Assembly (NCBI GenBank): GCA_037074705.1
Contig: CM073593.1
Span: 17,675,001-17,739,000, forward strand
DNA: 64,000 bases
Direction: 5' to 3'
DNA from: Zhengitettix transpicula
Taxonomy: Eukaryota; Arthropoda; Insecta; Orthoptera; Tetrigidae
Each line of letters starts with the position of its first letter. Within the stretch, counting starts at the first letter, position 1. The notes beneath the pieces were generated by a model that ran no database searches, was not told the DNA's origin, and was given only the letters and a program-made list of their open reading frames with translations. A program made the position numbers and the translations under genes. Positions 10,812 to 23,364 of the stretch are shown here, in pieces.

Positions 10812-13800
10812 TTACCAATGTAGAACACTTGGAAGATATTTGTCAATCAGAGACTGATAATACGGCCTTAGAGCGTCTACGTCAGGAAATTCGTCGCTTT
10901 TGGTGTAGAGGTCGTATTTGCTAGAAGCACAGAAATATTCCGTCACAAATACAAGGAAAATATTTAAGTAAATATTTTTTTAATAAAATAGCATCCAGGC
11001 AAGTTGTCAGAAGTTTATTAAGATCAATTTAAAACACTGTAAAAAATAACGTTTCGTTACGAAATTTTGAGACTTCTTCAGATGTAAAATTTAAATAAAC
11101 CGTGATGTTTGTACAAAAGGCACCACTTAAAATAAATTCACTAATTTCTGTGAAGCAGATTACTAGTTCACCTGAAGAGGTCTCAAAATTTAGGAACAAT
11201 GCGTTGTAAAGTTTTAACTTGATCTTAATAAACTTCTGACTAATTCTCTTATGTTATTTCATTAAGTATAAAAATTCAGATAAATATAATTATAAATACC
11301 TTTTTCTATTAACACTACACTTCTTGACCACACACCATAAAATTCGGAATATACGCATGAATATTACTGAATCGAGATTAATTATGATATTATAAAGTAA
11401 TCAATGGAAAATAGAATGAATCGTCTTTGTTTGTGACAAAAAAATGCAGTAGAAACATCAACTTTAAATCATTATAGGTCTAAGTTGCATCTCTTGAGAT
11501 GGGCAATTATAGTCCGTATGAGCCTATTCACGATAAGATTTATTGTGTTGTGGAGAAATGAAGACAGTTCTAGGTCAAAGATAATTTTACTACGTTCTAC
11601 AATCCAAACCTATCTGAGCTGACAATTATACCATATAATTATTTTATTGCAAAGGGCGTAGGACGGAAGATTACTAAAACCCCCACCAACGCCGGACAAT
11701 TCTTTATGAAGAGTACAAGATCCGCAATCGACATGGTGCCGGTTATCGATTTAATTGTATCCATTTTGCCCCACCAGGCACTGTTTTCTGATAGTCTAAA
11801 TTACCAAAAGACTTAAAATATATTTTTAATTGATTGTTTTTAAGTCCGGCCATTCCCGATCACTCCATACATCCAAACGTCCAAATGGAGCGGTGTCACT
11901 TCAAAAAATTGAGAGTGAATGGGAGGAAAAACAAACTGATATGTGGTATGACAGGATGAATATTTGGATTTACAATAAGTCCAAAATCCAGTTGCATCGG
12001 CCATCACACTAACGGTTGGTGAATGGGAGAAACTGAAGTGGGGCGGTGCCGAGCCTACTGGCCACAATTCCGAAATCATCCTCCATTATTGTCCTTACAC
12101 TGTAGAGGCCATAGTATTACAATCTTTTTTTTTAAAGCGTTACTTTTTTTTATTAAAAATCAACACTTCAAACAAAGCCTCATCATTGATATAACGTATC
12201 AAATCATATACACTACAATTGACAGATTCCTCTTCAGAAAAGGTTTATTCATTCTTCACAAGTTTTTAATAGAAATTTGTGTTCTTCATTACTACCTCAT
12301 CAATTATTCCCGAAAATTTTCCCTAGGTAATGAGAAAAAGGCCAATTTTCTTAAAGATAGTTTACTATTTCGTTCAAAGCGTCTTCATTTTCTGGTGTCT
12401 CAACAATGTGTATAGTTTTCAGAAATCTGAATTTGAATCATATGAAGGACTGAACAGGTCTCAAATTCCGTCACCCGAGAATTGTCACCTGACAATTTAA
12501 CCGGATTTTATATCAGAATAATTAAAGAAAAATACTTGAACACTAACGAACGCCGTGGCGTGACCGCGAATAGGCTCAATTGTTTTAGATGTCATTCAAA
12601 CAGAGTAGTGCCGTTTTGATAGGGTTTCGCATTGTCTAAGAGGAAGAAAGGGTTCAAAATTTGTTAAATTCTAAACTAAATAAGCGTACTAAATCCATCG
12701 TAGCTGACTCTAAAGGACTTCCGTTTAGCAAGAATCCATTTTCTTCCATTTCCTCTATTAATTAGATTTTTTTCTGGTTATGTATAAGAAAAAAACATTT
12801 ATAAGAAAAATGTTTAAATGCTTCCCGTTCAGTTCATTATTATAAATCGAGCATATCGAAAGCACGTGTAAGCTACTTACTTAAACTCCATGACCCATCT
12901 GAGCGTGTCCTTATCCTTTTCGTTGCAGAGATGCCTGTAGTCGCCACCTGTGTGCCACGGATAGAATGAGTGGAAGCGAATCATACGAAGAGCTTGTTCT
13001 GGGAGTGTCGTTCCGTTGTGCTTCAGCACCTGGTACATGTACTCATCGTGACCCCACGACATCACCAGATTGTCAAGTCCACAGTGTGGCTCGTACATAC
13101 CATATTTGGTGCTATAAACAAAGAGCGATATTAATGTAGATTGTGTTACCTCAATAAAAGAATAATAGAATTTATAAATTATTATAAATCTTTGTTTGAT
13201 GGCATTGAGATGTTATGAGATGGGCTTTGGAGTCCGTGACCCAACCTGTGTGTCAAAATTTTATCCCACAAACGTCACCTCACGATCGGACCATAATTAT
13301 ACATTTTGGTTGGCTGATTGACCCGAGGACTTCACCTTCAACCGAACTGTAATTGAGACCAACAGCTTGTCGAAGAAAATATCACTAGTGGTGTGACCTT
13401 TTTAAAATCTCTGGTTCTTAACCATAGTAAATAAAGCTTTCCATAAACTGTGACAAGTTTGAGGGATATATGCACCAGGATCGCAGACAATTGGCAATGG
13501 TACTCTGCTCTCATTGGTCCAAGTGGCCAGCGGCCTCCAAATCCCGCCTATAGACAATCCAGGTATTCCCACTTTCCGCCCCTTCCTATGCTGTTATAGG
13601 GGAACGGACACACCATTGATTACCCTCCAGTCACCTATTTCCGGGGGAAAAAACCTGAACGTCGATATTCTCCTGGGACATATACTGCTGAATTTGATGG
13701 AAGAATATGTCGTGTCTTACAAGAAAATTTCGGAGGGAATTATGCCACAAATCTTGAAGATACGGATGAGTTTGTTTGCATGGCTGTATGTATTTACTGT

Positions 13801-16800
13801 AAATTGTGTTTTATTTTAATGTGTCAGGAGCAAACTTTTAATCGACAGCTCTCACCATAAACCCCCATGAGCCAGCGTCTGATGATGTGGAACTTGCGAG
13901 ACTTATCAAGGGAAGGTTGCCATTAAAGTACATTGAGAATATAATGGGATTAAAATTAGAAGGCACTTCGGGTTTCCGAGGACAAGGGAGGCGCTGTTTC
14001 CACGTACCATGCTGTAGTATACTCTGTGATTGTTCGGCAACGCTCTTTACACCGCCGTTAATGTTGATCGTTCTTACTGAAGAATTAATGTCACAGCTCG
14101 CGGTTAATAACAACCAGTTGCCTTCTAATTTTAACCGCGCTGAAGGAACGTATTGGCTCTCATCGTTCACTGTCTGGTCGATGTTAATTTACAAGTTCAA
14201 AGTAGCTTCCAATTTTTTTGTCTTCTCCTTTTTATTCTCGTAAAAGAATCTTCTAAACATTAAACGTGATGCTTAATCATTGAACCATCATCTCTATCAT
14301 GATGTTTTTCCGTCGATTTTTACTTAAGATAAAAAATTAAACGTTACCTATATATATATATATATATAAAGTGGATTGTTAGCGGTACAAATTCTTCACC
14401 AGACAACAATGTGTCGGCGGCTTTGATGAGTTGCTAGCGCGGGTCTGGCAGCGAATATTGTGGTCGAGAAAGGGAGCAAACTTGAAGAGTACGAATAGCT
14501 TATAAATTCAACTGAGAGGCTTATATGTTTTAAAAATCCAAGTGAAAAGGTCTCGACGGAGAGACACGTTACAAAAACCGCAAAGCTGAAACAAAAAGTT
14601 TAGCGCCACGTCCAGATACATACGAGTACCGAAATAACATTTTCCCGCAAACATTGTGAAATAATACGTCCGACTGTTGACCGGAGGTACGGCTGATCGA
14701 GATCCCGGAGGAATAATACAAGATCTACTACCGTGTGTTTTGACTATGATGTGTAGAATCAGTGATTAAAGGCCTTTTTAGTGAATTGTGTCCCAAGCTC
14801 CGAAAACTAAGTCTGGTACCAGCAAGACATTTGTAAGTACAAACCAAACTAATTAAATTCTGTAAACGGTAATTAAGGGTATTAGTCAGATTTCGTTCTT
14901 TTCATTTTGTTAGATTTCGTATTCCGTTCGTTTCAGTTTGGTTGAATTGTTAATTATTTAATTTATAATTTTTGATTGTTCTTACTTATCAAACCCAGTA
15001 AAGACCCTGAGAAGAAGAGTTATTAAATTTGATTGTTTGTGAAATATAAAAGATTTATTTTACTTTGAACGCCACCAATTATAAATAAAAAATATTTGTT
15101 TGTTAATTTTGAAATTATTGAATTCGGCGTGCCAACCTAGGAAAATCATTTGTAAAAAATTAAATGAACACCTGTTAAATTAATCTTAGGCAAATTAAAA
15201 GTTTTTATTGTAATCATTTTGTTAAATAATTCCTTTAATTAACCTTTATTTGTAATCATTACATTTTTGGTTCCACAACGTGAGGCAATTTAATTAATTA
15301 TTTATTTTAATAATTACGATATATATATGTTTAAATATTTTAAATAATTAAGAATTTAAATAATCCTCCAGAACAGCTTTTACCAATAAACTGAATCATT
15401 GTATTATTTTTTATTCAGAAAAGTATGCTTTCCAAAACAATGGTTAAAGGAAGAAATATTCAGAATCTAAATGATAAGATTCACGTAAGATAGAAAGCAT
15501 GTTGTCGACGACCTGTATATACTTACTTGTAAGCAGGATTATTTCGGTCGGGGTTTTCATTGAAACTCGTTTCTCGATACACCACCGAGTCTCCCCACAA
15601 ACAGCCTACTGGAAATGTGTCTCCTGTCACAGCCCACTGTGGCTCGTCGTAAAACGCCATTACCTGGAAATCATACCTGTCCATTCAGGAACAAGTAATC
15701 GACGTACCTTCGGAAAGATTTACTTTATTTTGAAATTAATTTCTTTAAAAATAAAAATTCTATAGAATCAGTAGTCGAATAATAAAAATTTAAATATTTC
15801 CTCTGTCATATGTCGAAAGCAAGGCAGAACGAGTGAAATGAAAGTTTAAGGAAGTGTCGATCATTCGCAGGCAAAAGTCCTAATAGTGATCCAGTCCTTT
15901 GAAATGCATCGATTCAGCAATTTTTCATTAAGAACTAAGGTCAAATATTACAATACTTTATTCTTGAAAAGCTGAGGTTACGTTCTTGGCAGAGAATTAT
16001 TTTTATATGTCGGTGTAAATTTATTAAGAAGCCTCTTGATGCAGTAATCCCATGATTTTTTTGTACATAAGGCCTATAATGTAATTCTTAAAATTAATTA
16101 AAGTATCAGGATGGAAAAGTCTCGACCGGACCAGGAATCGAACCCGGGATCTCCCTCTTATATACCGGACAGAAGCTCTAAGAACTGAAATACCCGTGTC
16201 GACTCCAGATCCGATGCGAAATTCCTCCATCCATTAGAACTGATTATTAGATGAATTAGCCGAGCTTCTGCCCCGGTATATAAGCGGATGTCGCAGGTTC
16301 GAATCCTGGTCTGGTCAAAATTTTTCCATCCCGATACACTAATTCAATTAAATTTCATGGCCTCGATGGCTTGAGCTTGTGAAATATTTCTCCCTATTGT
16401 TGAATATTTAGGTGCTTTAAAAAACTAAATGAACTTAGCACCTTAACAACACGTACTACTCTTGTCATCTGTTCGATTCTCGAAACTTGAAAACTATTTA
16501 TATAGAAAGCCAACAAATACCGGATTATGACTACGGTTTATTTTTAGTCACTCGTTAAAGAACTGTTTCTTCTTTCGTTTCAGTATCTAAAATAGCTTTC
16601 GTGCCTCGTACCAATTTATTAAAATTAAACAAACTATATTTAACAAAAAAAAAATTTACAGTTTTTCGTTAACTAAATTGTTACAATAAAATCTATGAGT
16701 CGAGTCAGATCTTTACTAATTTAGAGTTGACATTCGATTTTTTGAAATTAATATATTATACTATTGATTGGAACATGTTAAATATCATAAAATGTTTAAA

Positions 16801-19800
16801 AATAAATTTATTTGGTTTCCATGAGGTTATCCGGAAAAATCGGAACCAGGTCATGAAAGATAATAGAATGACACAATATCATTTCACGTCCTTTATGAAT
16901 AACTATAACCCAATCAATTTTAAAAGCACTTCATGTTTTGAACTTAACTCTAGAGTAAAACACGATTAATTATTACAAAATATTTGCCACAGTTGTCAAG
17001 CTTCAAATATATCATCATTTTTAGAGATTTATGATTTTGAGACATCATTAAAGGATAGTTGAGATAAGAAATTAATTAGACTAATTATCCTGTATTACGA
17101 AATGAAATTGTGATAGATTTCTGACGATTAGACAGAACTACCAATATCTTAAAGTTCATTTTCGTATAGGTGCCGGAGCAGTAAATTGTGTAATCCTGAT
17201 GTTACCTTTCCAAGGTCGTGAATAAGACCGGTCAGCTGGAACCAGTCCAGGTCTGGGTGGTCCTTCCTGATTCTTTCAGCTGTCTGGAAGGCGTGTACCA
17301 CATTTGGTACGTCAACGTCGGGATCACTCTCGTCCACAAGGAAGTTCAACCTCTCCAAGGTCTCCATCACAGGAGATTGGAACTTGTCAAATCGGAGCCA
17401 TCTCTCATGTTGACCTGAGAAAAACAAAATTATATTACTTTTTTTTATTTAATTCGACTGTTTCTTTAGGTTGAAATATTTTTAGACAAACTCAATTCAG
17501 TCGTCAATAATCTTTTTTAGCCAATTAGTTACAGTCAGTACAGAAACTTTCGGCCTGCGGGCCATATTCATCCGTAATTTTTTTATTTTTTACAACAAAA
17601 CAATTAGATTCACAAGCTATTACATCCAAATATTATTACGAACCACTTAATATTACAGAGAATACTATCTAATATATCTTCTAATATATAAAACAGAGTG
17701 TTTGTTTGTTTTTATGTTCCGCAAACAAATCTGCACGCGTGGAGAAAATTTCACCGAATTTCGCACACGTGTTCTTACCGAACAGGAAACAGCTAAAACA
17801 GCCGACATTTGAGTCGGATAAATATATTTAGGTGTTAAAAGGAATTTATAGTGTTTCTACCGATGTTATCTGAGTATAATTTCAACCCCTTACAGAATTG
17901 GAAATGAGACCCTCAGGGGTGAGCATGATCGAGAGTTACAAGAAAATAACAAGAATATAACCGAGATTAGAGTCAAATCCAGGGTTATGGATGTTGCCGA
18001 ATTTAATTATGACATTCAATTGGCCATTTAACCTCCAGGGGCGGGGGTGGACTTTTTCAAAAATGTTTAAATGGTCGATATTTGCGTGGAATAAATAATT
18101 GTCGGAGTCAATGACGTTGGTATCTACCGATGCAGCTTCCAGAATGTTTCCCTAGAACCCAACTTTCAATCACCAGAAATCTCCATTGTTGTTTTCCTAA
18201 TGGTCTAAATTTATTTTATCTGTCATCTGATGCAAGAATAACGGCATGAAACGTTTATATTTAATTTGCACTGTTTGATGCGTTCAGATTCATTTAAACC
18301 ATTAATAAAATTTAAGATAAATGTAATAAAATTGAGAAACTACGGACATCGTTGCTGACTGAAAGTTGGTTTCTAGGGAAACATTCTGGAAGCTGCTTCC
18401 GATTGTATCGTGTCTCGCTGCCGTCAGCAATCTTATTATAATCAATTGTACTAACATGTGGACGGTTCTGCGTGACTTTTTTCAGGAGTTGATGACTCTC
18501 AGGATTTTCCGGAAGCTGCTTCCGACTGTATCGTGTCTCGCTGCCGTCTACAATCTTATTATAATCAATTGTACTAACATGTGGACGGTTCTGCGTGACT
18601 TTTTCCAGGAGTTGATGACTCTCAGGATTTTCCGGACCAAAACGCCGGACGTGGAACAAGGCTTGAACTGGGATTGGGACTGGGACAAGGACTGGGACGA
18701 CAGATTTCTCGCCCCTGTACCTTACAAGTGAAGAATAAGTCTCAAAGAAGGTGAGTTCACGTCATATGTTCTCTCTATATAGTTTGGTGAGTTAGTAAAC
18801 TATTTAAAGCCATTCAAGGTTACACATTGTGTACTACGAGGCTTGGTTGAAACTATTGTAATATTATCGCTATACTGAAAGTGAACGATGATGCGCAAAT
18901 ATTGATTTACCTTTCAAATTACATACATTAGTCAAATATCTAGACATTTATATGTGAATCACGCCAACCATACTATTATCAACTTTTCTGATTGTACAAT
19001 TGTTCTTCAGATCTCCAACTACATCCAGTTTTTTAACCTCGCTTAATGACGGTAATAATTTGTCGTTAACCGAAACCTTCAGTATCCGACTCACGATTTA
19101 TCATAAGGTCGGTTGAATTGTTCCGGCTACTCCGCATAGGAAATTCATTTATTTACTATATTGTAGCGAGCGTTCCCTTCGTTGAGGAGACGAACCAGCA
19201 ACATTAACGACGGGAAATGCGAGAAGTTTCAGGGCCGATCGATGCAATGAGACGCACAGATTGGCCTGAATTTAAAAGGATACTCCCTACAAAAGTGAAT
19301 ATATTTATTAATTATTTGAATTTCCTACAGAATATTTATGACCATTTTTTAATGTAACAATAAATGGAAAAAATGAAATGAGTCACGCATACGAGCTATA
19401 CAGTAAACGCAATGTCGCCCCGTATAAATACGATAATCAGGAGACGTAAATGGTTGCACTTTTTATTATATTCCGCTCGACGTTATCAGAGGCCGTAACT
19501 GAGGTATTAATGTACTATGAAATCAAATTGTCATTTGACGTGTTACTTACTTTTAACAAAGTCCACCGTCTGGTAGCGATGTTGCAACTCGTAAGTTATG
19601 CGAACCCTCTCCTTAATAGGATCTAAAGGATCCACCGTGTAGTCTCGAAACTTTGCTATGGGTTTTCCGGTGAATATTGGCTCTGGCCGCAGCAGTTCTG
19701 AAGGGTCGATTAATGGCTGTCAATATGGAAAGGAACAGATTAAATTCATTATTAGTAGTAGTAGTTGTAGTAGTAGTATGTACAAGTTTCTCAAACAATG

Positions 19801-22800
19801 GATTTTCTACACGTTACAGCAGTAAAACGTTACATAATGTTAAAACTCATATGCAAAATATTAGCATATTATGGTGATAAGAAAATAAATATCTACTTGC
19901 CCAACCTCAAAGCAATCTACAAGGAAGTAAAAAAAGAAGTAGGCCAATAAGCCCTGTATTAAAAGTACGAAGAATTATTTTTCAAACATTAATGTTTAGA
20001 TTTGTGGTTCATAATATAAATTTCTATGAAAACAATAGTCACTCTGTAACAAGTATCATGTTTATGTGTAACAGTCGAATATTTATTATACAGGTCCCCG
20101 AATAATTTAAATACAATTAACAACTGTAGTGCATATGAAAATTAGTTATTAATGGAATTCCTTATAAAATTTGGGGTTCTCAATTTAAAGCCACTTTAAT
20201 AATCCTATCATCGGTTACTTTCTCTTCTTTGAATATCTGCAAGCGATAATTGAATTTAGTTCGTTTTAATATTTTCTATGTTACGTATTATTAATCAAAT
20301 CGGTTTATTGTTTACGAGGTAATTAATAAATAAATGCGTGTAAAAAAAGTTACAAGGAGATACTTCGTTGAAATTCCTCAGATTAGATTTATTAGTTCCA
20401 TTAGTCCTCTCTGCTGAGAAAATAGGACAAGTGAAATATGAGTAGAATAAGATATATATACATACAATACTTAGGAGTGTACAAAAATAGTAATATGAAT
20501 TGCAAATATTTGCAAATATATGAAATACGAGCAGTTCTATGTGAGAAATAATTTGTTAGGGTTACAGGACATTACAAAGAATAAACATTTCAGAAATAAG
20601 CCAGCTTATATGTAAAGTAAGGATAAGAAATATTATTGGTAATAGATTTTTATTATCTTTTGACTCCCAGAGTAGAAATTAAACTATTTTAGAGGAGAAC
20701 TAACACTATTCCGGTTATGTCCGTCAATCGACAACTTAATTTCAATGATTTTATTTAGTATACGTGTTGGTTTCTTTTTGTTGGTTTTTTTCACATACCA
20801 TAGACAACTGTTTTCATATGCTTGTCGTCTGTCGGCAACTCTTGACACAGACTGTATCCAAAAGCTGCTCAGATTGAGGCACAGGCTTTGAAAGAGAACA
20901 CTAATAACTCATTTAAGTATTAGGCTAAAGTTTTCTTCGCCTCTTTAGCTCAACGCACAATAATCCGATTACGAGGACTGTTTTTTGTCACAGCGAACGA
21001 TTATGAATACGGGCTTCATTCCATCAGCTACAGCTATTTATAATCAGAATGTCTGAAATGCATATAGTTTACGACAATTCTTCACATTAAGCTCATCCTT
21101 ACCTTTCTAAATAAAATGCTTTATAAAAATTTTATTGGTTCTGGCCGTTACTAAAACGCAAATGCGAATAATACAAGTACCACGACTGCGACTAGGCTCG
21201 ATGATTAGTATTGTGAACAATCCACATAAAATGTTAAATTATAGATAAGAGAATATTTTAGCCATAATATTTCAAGGAATTACAATTAGAAATAATTTGA
21301 GAACGGGGGCTATTTCTGATTTAATTTAGAATTTTTGTTATTGCCTCGATCGCACGCCCGTACAGTCATTTCGCCTGTGTCTAACCCGATAGTATCGATT
21401 CAACTCTCACGAGTCATAATAAATTCAAGTTTTAATAACGCTAAAAACGACCTTTATACGGACAAACTTAAACTAAGGAAATTTGACTTTAAAATTTCAG
21501 ATGTTTCGACGCGGATTAGCGACTTTTTCTAACGGCGAATAACTTAATACTGGAAATTGAACAAGAAACTAAAATCAAAGCTAAAAACTAAGAGCCATCG
21601 AACTGAAAACAAAACATCAAATAACATGTTGAGACTTTCTGTGCCATTATTAATATTAACAGTATTTGTATGATTTTTAATTTACAGCATTTCAGAAAGT
21701 AATCTTTACCAATAAAATGGAGGTTTTGTCAAAATACAAACCGAGATTAAATTTCAGACAATGTTTGATGACTGGACTGTGTTTACAAGATGACAGTTTG
21801 AAATTAGATTTTTGTTCTTTAATCATCATATTTAAAATTCTTTTTGTTTGGCCTATATAACAAAAGTTTCAATCTGAGCAACATTTGTAGAGGAAAACTT
21901 ATTAATTGGATTTTTGTGCCCCTTTGATAAAACCAGAAAAAGATGATTTAGACTTAAAAATTACAGAAAATAATTTTAAATAATTGATAGCATATCACAG
22001 AAAGGTAACTCGTTGTACATTTTTTCCCTTATAACACCATTATGGTTGAGCACTAAATTAATTTTAGACAATCCAATTTTGATGTACTTTGAGATAAATT
22101 TAATAGGATAGAAGCTGACCAGAAGGATATTTTTGACATATGTTTTCAAAATGATGGACAGGATTGGATAACAATATAGCTTTGTCAACCAAATTATAAA
22201 CAATAGCACGGTTCTGTGTAACTGGATGGTCAGATAAAAATTTATAACACGGCCTGTAAAGGTTGGAATAGGTTTCAGAAACTCGACCTCGTATTCTGGT
22301 ATGCATCATACGAGAGTTAGTATTTATAGTTAATATTGTGATATAATGGAACTAACGAATAATTACTAGATGAGTTTTGATAAAATAGCTCGTACGGAAT
22401 AATTCGTTTAGTATTTCCAAACAAGTCGTGATCTATGTTCGTATTGTAAAACTACAAAATAAAAAATTGCGGGCAGCATCACAACTACGCCTGGACAGAA
22501 TTGCGGGTGCTACATTTTATGGTATTATACATTATGAAATATAAATTTAAACAGCCGTCCCTGGTATAAACAGATTTTATATCGTCAAGTAAGGCTTTCT
22601 GTCACTACAACACCTAAGATATTTCGCTATAAAACATTAATAAAATTAATTTAAATTTAATTGTCATGTTCTTCGATCCGTCTATAAGCCTTTAAATTAC
22701 ATCCTAAGATAGCCCTGAAATATTCAACTTGTCTGAGATATTCAGACGTCTTTATATAGAGAGCGAGAAATTCGACTCACAATCACTGCAGCTGTCGCCA

Positions 22801-22801
22801 T
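10812..22801 (-). CDS. Miox: Myo-inositol oxygenase (MIOX), complete, six exons
   Basis: This enzyme oxidises myo-inositol to D-glucuronate with a di-iron centre and O2, the first step of inositol catabolism in the cytosol. Coding exons in transcript order are 22781-22801, 19551-19716, 17206-17414, 15527-15663, 12881-13111 and 10812-10920. All introns have GT-AG ends and the phases join exactly, giving 290 residues, close to the usual 285. All six iron ligands expected from mouse MIOX are present: His103 in VVHAFQTAE, His128 and Asp129 in LIHDLGK, His199 in SWGHDEY, His225 in RFHSFYPWH and Asp258 in NKYDLYTK. The protein ends LIDKYLPSVLHW, typical of the family C-terminus. The start is the ATG of MATAAVI, only seven codons before the first donor; it was chosen because the splice joins in phase and a TATA-like box lies upstream. 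Introns of 1.4-3.1 kb contain repeats. It looks functional, with no break. Confidence 0.95.
11006..11240. repeat. Inverted repeat (foldback or MITE-like)
   Basis: An arm at 11006-11084, starting GTCAGAAGTTTATTAAGATC, is mirrored by an arm at 11169-11240 ending GATCTTAATAAACTTCTGAC. The outer 20 bases are perfect complements and the rest is diverged. The loop is about 85 bases. It lies just outside the last MIOX exon, in the intron. It is probably a small non-autonomous DNA element or a pair of opposed repeat ends. Confidence 0.65.
11830..12870. other. MIOX intron 5, repeat-like but unassigned
   Basis: ORFs of 60-130 codons on both strands show no recognisable protein. A GC-richer stretch at 11850-12110 may be an old repeat. 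Confidence 0.35.
13430..13620 (-). repeat. Degraded copy of interspersed repeat family B
   Basis: It is collinear with the copy at 30709-31020: CATAAACTGTGACA, then a CAGGATCGCAGAC-like segment, then CTCATTGGTCCAA, ending near CCCTTCCTATGCTGTTATAG. It lies in MIOX intron 4. Confidence 0.5.
14350..14369. repeat. TA microsatellite flanking LTR copy 3
   Basis: This is an uninterrupted TA run just outside the probable 5' end of the LTR-like segment. Confidence 0.75.
14377..15263 (+). repeat. Divergent LTR (family A, copy 3) in MIOX intron 4
   Basis: The 3' part carries the family signature TTATCAAACCCAGTAAAGAC, ends in ATTACA and is followed by TTTTTGGTTCCACAACGTGAGG, a diverged version of the primer-binding site at the other two copies. 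The 5' end is placed at TGTTAGCGG by analogy and is uncertain. No coding region follows, so this is a solo or truncated remnant. Confidence 0.5.
15310..15520. other. MIOX intron 4, AT-rich remainder
   Basis: There is nothing further recognisable between the LTR remnant and exon 4 apart from short AT runs. Confidence 0.4.
16081..16235 (-). repeat. tRNA-derived SINE-like repeat, minus copy
   Basis: On the minus strand this copy contains GGTATATAAGAGG, then an RNA polymerase III B-box-like GGTTCGATTCC at about 16136-16146, followed by a tail with TTTTCCATCCTGATACTTTA. The second copy, 25 bases away, is in the opposite orientation. Confidence 0.6.
16254..16360 (+). repeat. tRNA-derived SINE-like repeat, plus copy
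   Basis: TAGCCGAGCTTCTG (A-box-like) is followed by a near-perfect B box, GGTTCGAATCC, at 16296-16306 and the shared tail TTTTTCCATCCCGATACACT. It is not a functional tRNA gene, since no cloverleaf is evident. It lies in MIOX intron 3. Confidence 0.6.
17690..18060 (+). repeat. Interspersed repeat family C, copy 1
   Basis: Markers shared by the family are GCGTGGAGAAAATTT, ACACGTGTTCTTACCGAAC, CAACCCCTTACAG and GGGTTATGGATGTTGC. Other copies lie at 23365-23775 (+), 27270-27870 (-) and 34105-34460 (-). It is a non-coding repeat, moderately GC-rich, in MIOX intron 2. Confidence 0.7.
18132..18393. repeat. Inverted repeat with 37-40 bp arms
   Basis: CAGCTTCCAGAATGTTTCCC at 18132 is the reverse complement of the stretch ending at 18393, and the match runs through the adjacent CTAGAACCCAACTTTCAATC with a single-base length difference. 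The right arm leads directly into the 123-bp tandem repeat. Confidence 0.7.
18388..18633. repeat. Two-unit tandem repeat, 123-bp period
   Basis: Two near-identical units begin GGAAGCTGCTTCCGA at 18388 and 18511. The period is a multiple of three, so open frames cross it on both strands (about 115-121 codons) and appear as 41-residue repeats. I treat these as a consequence of the duplication, not as a gene. Confidence 0.75.
19753..19776. repeat. GTA trinucleotide microsatellite
   Basis: A run of TAG/GTA units with one interruption lies about 40 bases upstream of MIOX exon 2, inside the intron near the acceptor side. Confidence 0.7.
19880..22740. other. MIOX intron 1, no further feature recognised
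   Basis: This is AT-rich sequence of about 2.9 kb. Short ORFs on both strands, including 21976-22309, have no recognisable homology. Confidence 0.4.
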
Positions 22802-22843
22802 CTCGAGTGTGAAAACTAACAAGCTCTGCGAGAATCACTGTTT

Positions 22844-22850
22844 CTTATAG
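22844..22850 (-). promoter_or_regulatory. TATA-like box upstream of MIOX
   Basis: CTATAAG is read on the minus strand about 43-50 bases before the MIOX start codon. It lies in a locally CpG-richer patch (22740-22930), which would allow a very short 5' UTR. It is a prediction from sequence and spacing only. Confidence 0.4.
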
Positions 22851-23364
22851 TACGCGCGTTATCTGTTGACCTCCTCGTGACAAAGCTTGACCGACAAGTA
22901 TTTACGAGAAAATTACCTGAAAATGTCTACAGATAACGGCTGCACCCGGATCTCATTTTATGTCGCACTACTTTATCTATAAAAATTCGCAGTACGAGAA
23001 ATATATTAATTCTTGCGAGTTTTTTTTAATCTCATAACCGTTCTAAAAAATCGAATTACATAGTAAATTATGCAATATGACAAAATGAAGGTACTAATCA
23101 CGTTTATCCACTACGTAACTTATTGATACTGTTGAATAATAAAATAATTTTTATTAATAAGTAGCCTAGTAAACGACAATTATGATGACTTTGATATCCT
23201 TCGATATCAGCGACGTCACGACATTCAAAAACATCCTATTTCTCATATCTCATACTACCATTTGTGCTTAATATAATTAATTTGCGGCCAATTAATTAAG
23301 AAAAACGTATTAATTGAGTTAATTAAGTCAGTTAGATTTAATCTTCTAATAAATAAAATTGACC

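Noticed and set aside
16254..16360. A functional tRNA gene
   Set aside because: Only A- and B-box-like motifs with a long non-tRNA tail are present, and a second inverted copy is adjacent; this fits a SINE.
18312..18731. Repeat-containing ORFs on both strands (115 and 121 codons)
   Set aside because: They are explained by a two-unit 123-bp tandem duplication whose length is a multiple of three.
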